Shown here one piece after another: positions 1 to 8,212 of a DNA stretch of 64,000 bases. The notes beneath the pieces were generated by a model that worked only from the letters and a program-made list of their open reading frames with translations, did no database searches and had not been told where the DNA came from. The stretch's first letter is position 1, and every line of letters starts with the position of its first letter. The stretch covers positions 55,867-119,866 of the forward strand of contig NZ_PQSR01000014.1 in NCBI RefSeq assembly GCF_002920635.1, read 5' to 3'. This DNA is from Streptomyces sp. Ru72. Its GTDB lineage: Bacteria; Actinomycetota; Actinomycetes; Streptomycetales; Streptomycetaceae. Made by a program: the position numbers and the translations under genes.

Positions 1-729
1 CGCATGGGCCGCGCCCCCCGCCCCTCCCGTCGGCGCCGGGCTCTCGGCGCCGCGCTCGCCGAGGCCCGTGCCGCCCTGCTGGCGCGCGGGAGTTGGCCCT
101 CCGTCCTGCTGTCGTCCGTCGTCGTGCTCGCCGGGCACCTGCTGATGTTCCTGGTGGCCGCGCGGGTCGCCGGATCGCACGCCTCCCCGGTCACGCTGCT
201 GCCCCTGGCTCTGCTGGCGCTCATCGCGATGGGCCTGCCGCTGAACATCGGCGGCTTCGGCCCCCGCGAGGGCGTCACCGCCTGGGCCTTCGGCGCGGCG
301 GGCCTCGGCGCGGACACCGGGCTGGGCGTCGCGGTCGTCTACGGCGTCCTCAGCTTCGTGGCGAGCCTGCCCGGCCTGCTCGTCCTCCTCGCCCGCTGGT
401 ACACGGGTCTGCGGCACCCGCGCACCGCGACGGAGAACGCCGCCGAGGAGGGTCAAGCCCCCGCGGCGCCCTCCCGGCCCCCCGTACCGGGCGCGGAGCG
501 TACCCCCCACGCGCTCCGCGCCCCCAGCACGCACACCCGCCGCACACGCTCCGCCTCCGCGCCCTTCCTGACGCGGGGTCACCGGCGATGTGCGGCACCG
601 CCCTCGTCGCCGTCCGACCCGGCCAGGGAGAAATACGGCTCGAAGGACTCCGCGAGCGTCGCGAGCAACTGCTTCCCCTTCTCCGCGGAAGCCAGCGAAG
701 GACGCCCGATGACGCCGGACTCCGTATAG
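1..729 (+). CDS. YbhN/lysylphosphatidylglycerol-synthase-type membrane protein, C-terminal part
   Basis: The frame is open at the left edge, so the gene starts outside the window. Two or three hydrophobic segments are visible at about 105-230 and 315-395, followed by the motif GLPLNIGGFGPREG. That motif is typical of the last helices of flippase-like UPF0104/AglD membrane proteins, which are thought to move lipids or glycolipids. After about base 420 the sequence is Ala/Pro/Arg-rich with no family resemblance. The last 151 bases run antisense through the 3' end of the facing creatininase gene, so the annotated stop may be the result of a lost earlier stop. Substrate unknown. It probably belongs with the cyclohydrolase/creatininase cluster. 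Confidence 0.7.
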   Translation, partial: RMGRAPRPSRRRRALGAALAEARAALLARGSWPSVLLSSVVVLAGHLLMFLVAARVAGSHASPVTLLPLALLALIAMGLPLNIGGFGPREGVTAWAFGAAGLGADTGLGVAVVYGVLSFVASLPGLLVLLARWYTGLRHPRTATENAAEEGQAPAAPSRPPVPGAERTPHALRAPSTHTRRTRSASAPFLTRGHRRCAAPPSSPSDPAREKYGSKDSASVASNCFPFSAEASEGRPMTPDSV

Positions 730-1391
730 GCCGACATACCGAGGGTGAGCAGATGCCGCCGGTCGTCGGCGACGAAATCCATGGTCTCGTGACCAGGCCT
801 GACCAATTCGGGATGACAGTGCAGAAGAATGGAGGTCTCGATTTCCCCGGCATGCATGTCGCTGAGCAGCGAGGTGCGCACCCCGGCCCGTTCCCGGGCC
901 GCCTCCCAGTCCTCCGGGGCCGGGAAAAGCGCCATCCGCACACCGCTGCCCGAGGAATCCCGGACGGCATTGCCCTCCTGGACGACATTGCCGAGGACGT
1001 AATTGCCGCCGTGACCGTTGACCAGGACCAGGGCCTGAACGCCCGAGCGTTCGAGCGACGCGGCGATGTCCCGTACCACCGCATGGAGAGTGACGGAGGA
1101 GATGCTCACCGTTCCCGGCCACGCCGCGTGCTCGTGCGAGCAGGAGATCGTCACCGGAGGAAGGAGGTGAACCGGATACGCGGCGGCCAGCTCGCGGGCG
1201 ATCGCGCAGGCGACCAGCGTGTCGGTCGCCAACGGAAGGTACGGCCCGTGCTGTTCGAAACTGCCCACGGGAAGGACGGCCACCTGACGGCGGGCACCCT
1301 CCGCCCGCTCCCGCACGTCCCGCGAGGTGTCCGACGGCAGCACACCCGCGGAGTGGCCCCCGGCAGTGTCCGCAGTTCCCGAACCGCTCAT
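579..1391 (-). CDS. Creatininase-family amidohydrolase, candidate FAPy deformylase
   Basis: The protein is 270 aa, the usual family length. Metal-binding signatures are clear: GSFEQHGPYLPLATD (Glu46, His48, Asp57), NGHGGN (His127) and DMHAGEIETS (His180, Glu183). The family cleaves cyclic or open amides with two divalent metals. It includes creatininase, mycofactocin MftE and the archaeal ArfB, which removes the formyl group from FAPy. The gene is divergent from an unusual GTP cyclohydrolase II only 55 bp away, which makes an ArfB-like deformylase role attractive (inference). An in-frame GTG directly precedes the chosen ATG. The 3' end overlaps the facing membrane-protein frame by 151 bp. Confidence 0.85.
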   Translation of the reverse strand: MSGSGTADTAGGHSAGVLPSDTSRDVRERAEGARRQVAVLPVGSFEQHGPYLPLATDTLVACAIARELAAAYPVHLLPPVTISCSHEHAAWPGTVSISSVTLHAVVRDIAASLERSGVQALVLVNGHGGNYVLGNVVQEGNAVRDSSGSGVRMALFPAPEDWEAARERAGVRTSLLSDMHAGEIETSILLHCHPELVRPGHETMDFVADDRRHLLTLGMSAYTESGVIGRPSLASAEKGKQLLATLAESFEPYFSLAGSDGDEGGAAHRR

Positions 1392-1446
1392 CACTTCACG
1401 GCCTTTCGTCTCGTACCGCCTGCGCTTACCAGATAGGAATCAGATC

Positions 1447-2130
1447 ATGACAGACATTGACGGCGTGCTCGGCGGGAATGCCCCCTCGGGAGTCACCCGG
1501 ATCGCGAACGTGCCCACCGGGGTCACCCGAGTCGTGAATACGCCCCTGCCCACCAAGTACGGTGATTTCCAGGCCGTCGGCTACCTCGACCACGACCGCG
1601 GCGACGAACAAGTGGCGCTGGTGTACGGCGACATCGAGGAAGAGGGCATGCTCGTCCGCCTGCATTCCGAGTGCCTGACCGGAGACTCCTTCGGGTCCAC
1701 GCACTGCGAGTGCGGGCCCCAACTCTCCTCCGCCCTCAGGCAGGTCGTGGCCGAGGGCCGCGGCATCGTCGTCTATCTGCGCGGCCACGAGGGCCGCGGC
1801 ATCGGCCTGCTGGCCAAACTGCGCGCGATGAAGCTCCAGTCGGAGGGCCTGGACACCGTCGAGGCCAACCTCGCCCTCGGTCTGCCGGTGGACGCCCGCG
1901 ACTACCGGGTCGCGGCGGAGATCCTGCACGACCTCGGCGTACGGTCCGTGCGCCTGCTCTCCAACAACCCGCGCAAGCGGGAGGCGCTGCTGCAGCACGG
2001 CATCAAGGTCGACGAGCAGGTGTCGCTGCTGATACCGCCGTGCGAGAACAACATCACCTACCTGCGCACCAAGCGGGAGCGGCTCGACCACTACCTGCCG
2101 CACCTGGACGCCGTGGTGCAGTCCTCGTGA
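1447..2130 (+). CDS. ribA: GTP cyclohydrolase II, FAPy-forming (Met-switch) type
   Basis: The protein is 227 aa. It opens the imidazole ring of GTP using zinc held by Cys76, Cys87 and Cys89 (HSECLTGDSFGSTHCECG). Catalytic and phosphate-binding segments RGHEGRGIGL and NNPRK are intact. At the position of E. coli Tyr105 (RAY) it has Met128 (LRAMKLQ). In the S. coelicolor paralogue SCO6655 the same Met makes the enzyme stop at the formylated product FAPy instead of the riboflavin precursor, so this copy is probably not the housekeeping riboflavin enzyme. ATG 1447 was chosen over the upstream GTG region because that region lies in the divergent gene. A strong hairpin follows the stop. Confidence 0.93.
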   Translation: MTDIDGVLGGNAPSGVTRIANVPTGVTRVVNTPLPTKYGDFQAVGYLDHDRGDEQVALVYGDIEEEGMLVRLHSECLTGDSFGSTHCECGPQLSSALRQVVAEGRGIVVYLRGHEGRGIGLLAKLRAMKLQSEGLDTVEANLALGLPVDARDYRVAAEILHDLGVRSVRLLSNNPRKREALLQHGIKVDEQVSLLIPPCENNITYLRTKRERLDHYLPHLDAVVQSS

Positions 2131-2136
2131 GCGGCC

Positions 2137-2170
2137 CGCGCGGCGGCCGTCCGGCGCCGGCCGCCGCGCG
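2137..2170 (+). terminator. Hairpin terminator after the cyclohydrolase gene
   Basis: Perfect 12-bp inverted repeat: CGCGCGGCGGCC at 2137-2148 pairs with 2159-2170 across a 10-nt loop, starting 6 bp after the stop. There is no T-run, as is usual in Streptomyces. Confidence 0.6.
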
Positions 2171-2218
2171 CCCCGCTCCCGTGGGTGCACCGACCGCCGC
2201 GACCGCCGTGGCCACGGG

Positions 2219-2352
2219 CTCCCGCCGGGACCCGCCGTCGGTGAGATCCTGAGGGATCTCCTCCCGGGGCGCGTACCCTTCGTCGACGTCAGCCCCGTGA
2301 GCGTCGGCCGCTTCGCCGCCGACGCCCCGCGCCCGGAGGTCAACCGCGTATG
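2219..2352 (+). pseudogene. Possible remnant of a gene 3' end
   Basis: One frame reads as a protein-like tail (GEILRDLLPGRVPFVDVSP, then VSVGRF ... EVNRV) and ends in a TGA that overlaps the ATG of the next gene (ATGA), the usual translational-coupling arrangement. Upstream of about 2219 the same frame turns into Arg-rich noncoding-like sequence with no plausible start. This suggests that an upstream partner gene has been deleted down to its last ~45 codons. The identity is unknown. Confidence 0.3.
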
Positions 2353-3405
2353 ACCGCACTCCACCTGTGGCTCCGCCACGAGTCCCGTACCACCGAACGG
2401 CGCACACCGATCGTGCCGTCCGACGCCCGGCGCCTGGTCGAGAGCGGCGTGACCGTGACGGTCGAGGACTCCCCGCAGCGGGTGTTCCCGGCCGAGGCGT
2501 ACGAGCAGGTGGGCTGCCGTGTCGCCGAGCCGGGCTCCTGGGTGTCCGCGCCGCCCGAGGCGTTGATCGCCGGCCTGAAGGAACTCCCCGACGAACCTTC
2601 CGCGTTGGTCCACCGTCACGTGTTCTTCGGGCATGCCTACAAGGGGCAGCCTGGCGCCGAGGCCCTGCTGCGCCGGCTCGTCGCCGGCGGTGGTGCGCTG
2701 CTGGACCTGGAGTACCTGGTGGACGAGGACGGGCGGCGGCTCGTCGCGTTCGGCTACTGGGCCGGATACCTGGGCGCCGCCCTCGCCCTGCTCCAGCACC
2801 AGGGCCGACTGACCGCGCCGCTGCGGCCGACGTCCAAGGAGGAGCTGGACGAACAACTGCGCGCCGCCCCGGGCGAGGTGCGGGCGCTGGTGATCGGCGC
2901 CCTCGGCCGCAGCGGACGCGGCGCCCGGGTCGCGCTCGGTGTCGCGGGCGCCGACCCCACCTGCTGGGATCTGGCCGAGACCCGGAACCTGGACCGTCAG
3001 GCCCTGCTCGCCCACGAGCTGATGGTCAACACCGTGCTGACGACCCGTCCCGTCCCGCCCTTCCTGACGGACAAGGACCTCGACGACCCCGGACGCCGGC
3101 TGCGCACCCTGTGCGACGTGACGGCCGACGTCGGCTCGCCCCTGAACCTCCTGCCGGTCTACGACACCCCGACCGACTGGGACCATCCGGTACGCAGGCT
3201 GCGTGAGCACCCCGTGCTCGACCTCATCGCCATCGACAACCTCCCGTCCCTGCTGCCGCTGGAGGCCAGCACCGACTTCTCGGCCGCGCTCACCCCGCTG
3301 CTGCTGGACTTCGAGGTGGGCGGCGCCTGGGGCCGCTGCCGGGAGTACTTCGACGCGGCGGTCCGGGCACTGGGCGCCGGAGGAGAGGAGCGGGGCCATG
3401 TCTGA
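2350..3405 (+). CDS. Saccharopine dehydrogenase (Lys1)-like oxidoreductase
   Basis: The protein is 351 aa. The N-terminus LWLRHESRTTERRTPIVP and the AlaDh/PNT-type first domain match the single-chain NAD-dependent saccharopine dehydrogenase (lysine-forming, fungal Lys1) family. A nucleotide-binding region lies around residues 175-200 (RALVIGALGRSGRGAR), followed by the conserved WDLAET and TADVGSPLN segments. Streptomyces makes lysine by the diaminopimelate route and no lysine-ketoglutarate reductase partner lies in the window. The substrate may therefore be another N-(carboxyalkyl) amino acid, or lysine catabolism may be completed elsewhere. The start overlaps the stop of the upstream remnant as ATGA. 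Confidence 0.8.
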   Translation: MTALHLWLRHESRTTERRTPIVPSDARRLVESGVTVTVEDSPQRVFPAEAYEQVGCRVAEPGSWVSAPPEALIAGLKELPDEPSALVHRHVFFGHAYKGQPGAEALLRRLVAGGGALLDLEYLVDEDGRRLVAFGYWAGYLGAALALLQHQGRLTAPLRPTSKEELDEQLRAAPGEVRALVIGALGRSGRGARVALGVAGADPTCWDLAETRNLDRQALLAHELMVNTVLTTRPVPPFLTDKDLDDPGRRLRTLCDVTADVGSPLNLLPVYDTPTDWDHPVRRLREHPVLDLIAIDNLPSLLPLEASTDFSAALTPLLLDFEVGGAWGRCREYFDAAVRALGAGGEERGHV

Positions 3406-3461
3406 GTCCTCGACGTACGGGCCGGCCCGGGGCAGACCTGTCGGAGCCGCTACCTGCCGGA

Positions 3462-4718
3462 CTACCTGCCGGACTCCGCTGCGGCCCTGACGCTTCCCGG
3501 CAGGGCCTCGTGCACGAGCCGCTTCAGCTCCGGGTACACCGTGTGCGAGCCGGTGGGCCGCAACTGGGTGAGGAACTGGACCGTCAGGTCGTGCCGCGGG
3601 TCCACCCAGAACGTGGTGGTGGCCACCCCGCTCCAGCCGAACGCGCCCCGCACCGCCGGGGACCGGGTGAGTTCCGGGTCGGTGACCACGGAGACGCCCA
3701 GGCCGAAACCGAGGCCCGCCTTGCCGGGCTCGCGGTGCACCCGGCTGCCGTACGACCGCATATCGGCGTCGCCCGGGAGGTGGTTCGAGGTCATCACGGC
3801 GACCGTGTCGGGGGTCAGCAGCCGGGTGCCGTCCAGTTCGCCGCGGCGCCGCAGGAACTCCATGAAGCGGTGGTAGTCGTACGCCGACGCCACCATGCCG
3901 CCGCTGCCGGAGAGAAGCCGGGGCCGTGCGTGCAGCGGCAGACCCGGAATCGGCGTGATGCCGCCGCTGCCCGTCTCGCCGTACAGCTCCGCGAGGCGCG
4001 GCGCCCGGTCCTCGGTGACGTGCAGGCCCGCGTCCTCCATGCCCAGCGGACCGAAGACCCGTTCGGCGAGGAAGGCGTCCAGGTCCTGGCCCGAGGCGAC
4101 CTCGACCAGCCGGCCCAGGACGTTGGTCGCCACCGAGTAGTTCCACTGCGTGCCCGGCTCGAACTGGAGCGGCAGCCGCGCGTACACCTCGCAGGTCTCG
4201 GCGAGGTCCGTGCCGGGCACCACGGACGAGTCGATGCCCGCCTCCCGGTACAGCGCGTCCACGGGATGGGAGTGGTAGAAGCCGAACGTCAGGCCGGCGG
4301 TGTGCGTGAGCAGATGGCGGACCAGGATGGGCCGCTGTGCGGGGCGCGTCCGGACGGCCGGGCCGGTGCCGTCGACGTACACCCGCGGCTCGGCGAACGC
4401 CGGCAGGAAGTCGGCGACGGGCGTGTCCAGCCCGAAGCGGCCCTCCTCCATCAGGATCAGCGCGGCGACGGACGTGACCGGCTTGGTCATCGAGTACATC
4501 CGCCACAAGGTGTCGCTCTCCACTGCGAGCCGCCCGGCGACGTCCCGGTGCCCGTACGTGGTGAGGTGGGCTATGCGGCCGTGCCGGGAGAGAGCCACCA
4601 GGTAGCCGGGCAGCCGGCCGTCGTCCACCTGGTGTGCGAAGTGCTGGTCGAGGCGGGCCAGCGCCTTCGGGTCGAGGCCGACCTCCTCCGGCTCGACCTC
4701 CTGCCGCAGGTGTCCCAT
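3462..4718 (-). CDS. Serine hydrolase of the beta-lactamase/class C PBP-like family
   Basis: The protein is 418 aa from ATG 4718, which is preceded by GGAGGAGAACG. The catalytic SxxK motif is SMTK (LWRMYSMTKPVTS) and the second motif is the Tyr of WNYS. The C-terminal segment GAFGWSGVATTTFWVDP stands where class C enzymes carry the KTG/HxG strand. No signal peptide is visible, so it is probably a cytoplasmic esterase/EstB-like hydrolase rather than a true beta-lactamase. It stands alone, convergent with the saccharopine-dehydrogenase-like gene. An earlier in-frame ATG would add a 16-residue Arg-rich extension. Substrate unknown. Confidence 0.85.
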   Translation of the reverse strand: MGHLRQEVEPEEVGLDPKALARLDQHFAHQVDDGRLPGYLVALSRHGRIAHLTTYGHRDVAGRLAVESDTLWRMYSMTKPVTSVAALILMEEGRFGLDTPVADFLPAFAEPRVYVDGTGPAVRTRPAQRPILVRHLLTHTAGLTFGFYHSHPVDALYREAGIDSSVVPGTDLAETCEVYARLPLQFEPGTQWNYSVATNVLGRLVEVASGQDLDAFLAERVFGPLGMEDAGLHVTEDRAPRLAELYGETGSGGITPIPGLPLHARPRLLSGSGGMVASAYDYHRFMEFLRRRGELDGTRLLTPDTVAVMTSNHLPGDADMRSYGSRVHREPGKAGLGFGLGVSVVTDPELTRSPAVRGAFGWSGVATTTFWVDPRHDLTVQFLTQLRPTGSHTVYPELKRLVHEALPGSVRAAAESGR

Positions 4719-4992
4719 CGTTCTCCTCCGGTCTCTCCCGGTGCGGTCCCGGGCTTCCGGGGCCAACCTTTCATGCTCCGCCGCGGAACCGGGGCCGGTC
4801 CCTCCTTGGCTGAGCGGTCCGCCCCGGGGCGGGGCCGAGCACCTTTCTGCATCAGGTGACTGCTCAATACCCAGCTGATGCCGGGTGCCACCCCGATCGC
4901 CGCGCCGCCCAGGCGCAGAGGGTGTCCACCAGACGTGCGTGGACAGTGCCCACTCGGGAATGCGCGGTTCGGCCCGGGCAGTTGACCCGGGT

Positions 4993-5442
4993 ATGACTCA
5001 GGACGGGACACAGAACGCGCTGCTCGCGCTGCTCTCCGAAGGGCACGGTGGGGTGCTGGTCACCCTCAAGCGGGACGGTCGGCCCCAGCTGTCGAATGTC
5101 AGCCACGCCTATGACCCCGGCGAGCGGATCATCCGGGTCTCGATCACCGACGACCGCGCCAAGACCCGCAATCTGCGCCGGGATCCCAGGGCCTCCTACC
5201 ACGTCACGAGCGCCGACCGGTGGGCGTACACGGTCGTCGAGGGCACCGCCGAACTCTCACCCGTCGCGGCGGACCCGTACGACGCGACGGTCGAGGAGCT
5301 CATCCGGCTCTACCGCGAGGTGCTGGGCGAGCACCCCGACTGGGACGAGTACCGCGCCGCCATGGTCCGCGACCGCCGCCTGGTGCTGCGCCTGCGAGTC
5401 GAACGCGCGTACGGCATCCCCAAGGGGGCGAACCTGGGCTAG
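4993..5442 (+). CDS. PPOX-class F420-dependent enzyme (split-barrel flavin/deazaflavin fold)
   Basis: The protein is 149 aa and starts at ATG 4993 (MTQDGTQNALLALLSEGHGG). The pattern VLVTLKRDGRPQLSNVSHAYD, followed by IRVSITDDRAKTRNLRRDPRASYHV, is the standard pyridoxamine-5'-phosphate-oxidase-like barrel seen in actinobacterial F420- or FMN-binding proteins. The C-terminal Arg/Tyr segment (RLRVERAYGIPKG) is conserved in the group. It probably carries out F420H2-linked reduction of an unknown substrate. It is a single gene divergent from the serine hydrolase. Confidence 0.82.
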   Translation: MTQDGTQNALLALLSEGHGGVLVTLKRDGRPQLSNVSHAYDPGERIIRVSITDDRAKTRNLRRDPRASYHVTSADRWAYTVVEGTAELSPVAADPYDATVEELIRLYREVLGEHPDWDEYRAAMVRDRRLVLRLRVERAYGIPKGANLG

Positions 5443-5466
5443 GGCCCTCGAGCCGAAGGTGAGGCC

Positions 5467-6351
5467 CTAACCGTGGAGGCCGTCCTCGGTGCGCGACTCG
5501 ATCGCGCGCAGGACGGCCACCATGTCCTCGTGGCCGTGGCCCAGCGTCACGGTCTCCTCGAACAGGGTGTGGCAGACGTCGAGCAGTGGGGAGGCGACCC
5601 CCGCCTTGCGGGCGGCCTCGGCGATCAGCCGGTTGTTCTTCAGGACGTCGTGGGCCGCCGCCTGCACCGTGAAGTCGCGGGCGTACAGCTTCGGCGCCTT
5701 CATACGGGACACCCCGCTGGCCATCGGGCCCGCGTCCAGGACGTCCAGGAAGAGCCGCCGGTCCAGACCGTGCCGGTCCGCGAAGTGGTACGCCTCCGAC
5801 AGCCCGGTCACCAGTGTGATCAGGAACAGGTTGACCGAGAGCTTCATCAGCAGGGCGTTCGGTGCGGCACCGCAGACGAACGTCTCCCGGCACAGGGGTG
5901 CCAGCAGCGGCCGTACCACCGCAACGGCCGACTCGTCCCCGGCCAGCATCGCCACCAGCTGCCCGTTCTCCGCGGGGACCCTGGACCCGGAGACCGGTGC
6001 CTCGACATAGCGCCCGCCCGCCGCGCGCACATCGGCCTCGAGGGCGCGCGAGTATCCGGGCGACGTCGTGCCCATGTGGACCACGATGCGTCCGGCGACG
6101 CGGGTCGCGAAGTCCGGGGTGCCGCGGCCCAGGGTGGCGTCGATCGCGAGGTCGTCGGCCAGCATGAGGATCACGACGTCCGTCCGCGCGAAGACCTCGG
6201 CGGGATCCGTCACCACCTCGGCGCCGGCCGCGCGCAGCGGCTCGGTGCGGGCGGCCGTGCGGTTCCAGACCAGGAGCGGGGTGCCGGCCCGGGCCAGCCG
6301 GAGCGCCATCGGCTGACCCATGACCCCGAGACCGATGAAGCCGACGTCCAT
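5467..6351 (-). CDS. NAD(P)-dependent beta-hydroxyacid dehydrogenase (3-hydroxyisobutyrate dehydrogenase family)
   Basis: The protein is 294 aa, the typical length. The N-terminal Rossmann motif is [13 protein letters not shown]. The substrate loop [14 protein letters not shown] and the catalytic Lys region [20 protein letters not shown] place it in the HIBADH/GLYR family, which oxidises or reduces 3-hydroxy acids. Ala instead of Gly in the usual GG(T/S) loop gives no clear substrate call. It is transcribed divergently from a TetR gene through a 110-bp region with two ATGAC/GTCAT palindromes, so it is very likely that regulator's target. Confidence 0.87.
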   Translation of the reverse strand: MDVGFIGLGVMGQPMALRLARAGTPLLVWNRTAARTEPLRAAGAEVVTDPAEVFARTDVVILMLADDLAIDATLGRGTPDFATRVAGRIVVHMGTTSPGYSRALEADVRAAGGRYVEAPVSGSRVPAENGQLVAMLAGDESAVAVVRPLLAPLCRETFVCGAAPNALLMKLSVNLFLITLVTGLSEAYHFADRHGLDRRLFLDVLDAGPMASGVSRMKAPKLYARDFTVQAAAHDVLKNNRLIAEAARKAGVASPLLDVCHTLFEETVTLGHGHEDMVAVLRAIESRTEDGLHG

Positions 6352-6385
6352 GGGGACCGCCCTCCCGGCGAGGCGTCGTCCTGGT

Positions 6386-6435
6386 TATGACAGTGGTCAT
6401 AGTAGCCACCCTATGACGCCGGTCATAGGGTGGCT
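6386..6435. promoter_or_regulatory. Two palindromic operators between dehydrogenase and TetR genes
   Basis: TATGAC-AGTG-GTCATA lies at 6386-6401. A second, stronger site is a perfect 14-bp inverted repeat with a 4-nt spacer at 6404-6435 (core CTATGAC-GCCG-GTCATAG). Both share the ATGAC-N4-GTCAT core and lie 15-75 bp from the two divergent starts. This is what one expects for autoregulation plus repression of the dehydrogenase by the adjacent TetR protein. Confidence 0.75.
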
Positions 6436-6461
6436 GCCGAAGTGTCGAGACGGAGGTCACG

Positions 6462-7076
6462 ATGGCGGTGTCCGAGCGCGGGCCACGCGAGCGGATGGTC
6501 TTCAGCGCGGCCCAGCTGATCCGGCGCGACGGCGTCACCGCGACCGGCATGCGCGACGTCGCCGCGCACGCGCGGGCGCCGCGCGGCTCGCTCCAGCACT
6601 ACTTCCCCGGAGGCAAGGAACAGCTCGTCAACGAGGCGGTGGAGTGGGCCGGCAGGTACGCCGCCAAGCGGATCGCCCGCTTCCTTGCGTCGATGGCCGA
6701 GCCGACACCGAGCGGGCTGTTCGCCGAGATGGTCCGGCAGTGGACGGAGGAATTCGCCAGAACCGGCTTCGAGGGCGGCTGCCCGGTGGCCGCGGCGGCC
6801 GTGGACTGCGCACAGTCCACCGATTCCACGCGCGCGGCGGCCGCGGCGGCGTTCTCCCAGTGGACGCGCCCGGTCGCCGGGGCGCTGACGGACATGGGAG
6901 TCCCGGCCGCCAGGGCGGAACCGCTCGCGACGCTCATGATCAGCGCTCTGGAGGGCGCCCTGCTGATCGCCCGCGCCGAACGGGACGACCGGGCCCTGAC
7001 GACCGTGGTGCGGGAACTCGGACCGCTGCTCGACGCGAGCGTCGACAACGGCACCTCCCGGCAGTCCCCGAACTAG
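6462..7076 (+). CDS. TetR-family transcriptional regulator (LmrA/YxaF-like)
   Basis: The protein is 204 aa. The N-terminal helix-turn-helix covers residues 20-55 (MRDVAAHARAPRGSLQHYF, then PGGKEQLV). The C-terminal half, with FARTGFEGGCPVAAAAVDCA, resembles the LmrA/YxaF type of TetR ligand domain. It probably represses itself and the divergent dehydrogenase through the ATGAC/GTCAT palindromes. The TAG stop overlaps the TAG stop of the facing phosphatase gene in the 4-bp palindrome CTAG. Confidence 0.9.
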   Translation: MAVSERGPRERMVFSAAQLIRRDGVTATGMRDVAAHARAPRGSLQHYFPGGKEQLVNEAVEWAGRYAAKRIARFLASMAEPTPSGLFAEMVRQWTEEFARTGFEGGCPVAAAAVDCAQSTDSTRAAAAAAFSQWTRPVAGALTDMGVPAARAEPLATLMISALEGALLIARAERDDRALTTVVRELGPLLDASVDNGTSRQSPN

Positions 7077-8212
7077 CCGGTCTCCGGGCCCCGCTGTACG
7101 AGCATCATGGCCATGTCGTCGTTGAGCAGGCCGCCCGCGTAGGCCCGGAGGTCGGTTGTGATCTCCTTCAGGAGCGCCCCGGGGGCCCGGTCGGTCCACC
7201 GCACGACGCGTTCGGCCAGCGGGTAGAACGTGCCCTCGCTGTCGTGGGTCTCGGTGACGCCGTCGGTGTAGAGAAGGATTCTGTCCCCCTCGTGGAACGG
7301 GAAGGTCGCCGCCGTGTACGTGTTGTCGGACATGGCGCCGAGCCCGAGCGGTGGGGCGGGTTCGCTCACATGGAGCGCGGTGGCGGTCCCGGCCGCCCGG
7401 CGCAGCAGCAGCGGCGGCGGATGGCCCAGGCTGATCAGGTGAACCACCGGCTCGTCGTCCGGGATGTCGAGCACCACGGCGGTCACGAAGCGCTCCGCGG
7501 CGTCGGGCTCGCATGCGGAGAATTCCGCCAGGCCCCAGCGGACGGCGTCCTCGACGTAGGCGACCAGTTCCGTCAGCGGGATCTGCCGGTGGGCCGCGGC
7601 GCGGAAGGCGCCCAGCACGATCGCCGTGTCACTGATGGACGCGAGGCCCTTGCCGCGGACGTCTCCCATGATCAGGCGGGTCGAGTCGGTGGTACGGGCC
7701 GCGGCGTACAGGTCGCCTCCGATGTAGGTGTCGGCCTCGGCACTCTGGTACTCCACGGCGAGGGACACCGGCCCCGCCCTCTCCGGGAGCGGGCGCAGGA
7801 CGACACGCTGGGCGGTGTCCGAGACCGTGCGCGCCCTGATGAGCTCCCGATGGTGCCGGTCCCGCAGGCGGGTGAAGGCGACCAGGAGAACGGAGAGCGC
7901 GGCGAGTGAAGCGAGTTCGACCAGCACACTCTCGGTGATCAGGGTCCGCCGCTCCGCCCCCGCGGCGATCAGCGCGAGTACCGCGAGGGCACCGATCAGC
8001 GCTGTGGGGCGAGGACCGGCTCCGATGGCGGTCACCGCGGTGGCGACCACCAGGAGATGGGCGAGGTGGATGTCCGACGGCAGGAAGGCGTCGGCCGCCG
8101 GAATGGAGATGATCAAGATCAGGGGGACGACCATGAAGAGCGGGTGTGGCGCTGCCCGGCGCCAGACCTGGAGGATCCCGGTCGCGGACGTGGTGGGGGT
8201 GGCAGCGCTCAT
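7073..8212 (-). CDS. Membrane-anchored PP2C (SpoIIE/RsbU-type) serine phosphatase
   Basis: The protein is 379 aa from ATG 8212 (SD GGAGCAGGA). Four N-terminal hydrophobic helices (residues about 22-125) are followed by a PP2C domain. Metal-binding acidic motifs are GGDLYAA, MGDVRGKG, LYTDGVTE and the terminal LNDDMAMMLV. Such proteins dephosphorylate anti-sigma-factor antagonists in Streptomyces partner-switching networks. The signal sensed by the membrane part is unknown, and no anti-sigma or antagonist gene is adjacent. A longer in-frame start exists 36 bp upstream but lacks a better ribosome site. Confidence 0.9.
   Translation of the reverse strand: MSAATPTTSATGILQVWRRAAPHPLFMVVPLILIISIPAADAFLPSDIHLAHLLVVATAVTAIGAGPRPTALIGALAVLALIAAGAERRTLITESVLVELASLAALSVLLVAFTRLRDRHHRELIRARTVSDTAQRVVLRPLPERAGPVSLAVEYQSAEADTYIGGDLYAAARTTDSTRLIMGDVRGKGLASISDTAIVLGAFRAAAHRQIPLTELVAYVEDAVRWGLAEFSACEPDAAERFVTAVVLDIPDDEPVVHLISLGHPPPLLLRRAAGTATALHVSEPAPPLGLGAMSDNTYTAATFPFHEGDRILLYTDGVTETHDSEGTFYPLAERVVRWTDRAPGALLKEITTDLRAYAGGLLNDDMAMMLVQRGPETG

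Noticed and set aside
1426..4506. Long minus-strand open frame across the cyclohydrolase and saccharopine-dehydrogenase-like genes
   Set aside because: Low-complexity Arg/Gly product, antisense to ribA, no ribosome site or motif.
3462..4718. Beta-lactam resistance gene
   Set aside because: No export signal, and the general serine-hydrolase pattern fits EstB/class-C-like esterases at least as well.
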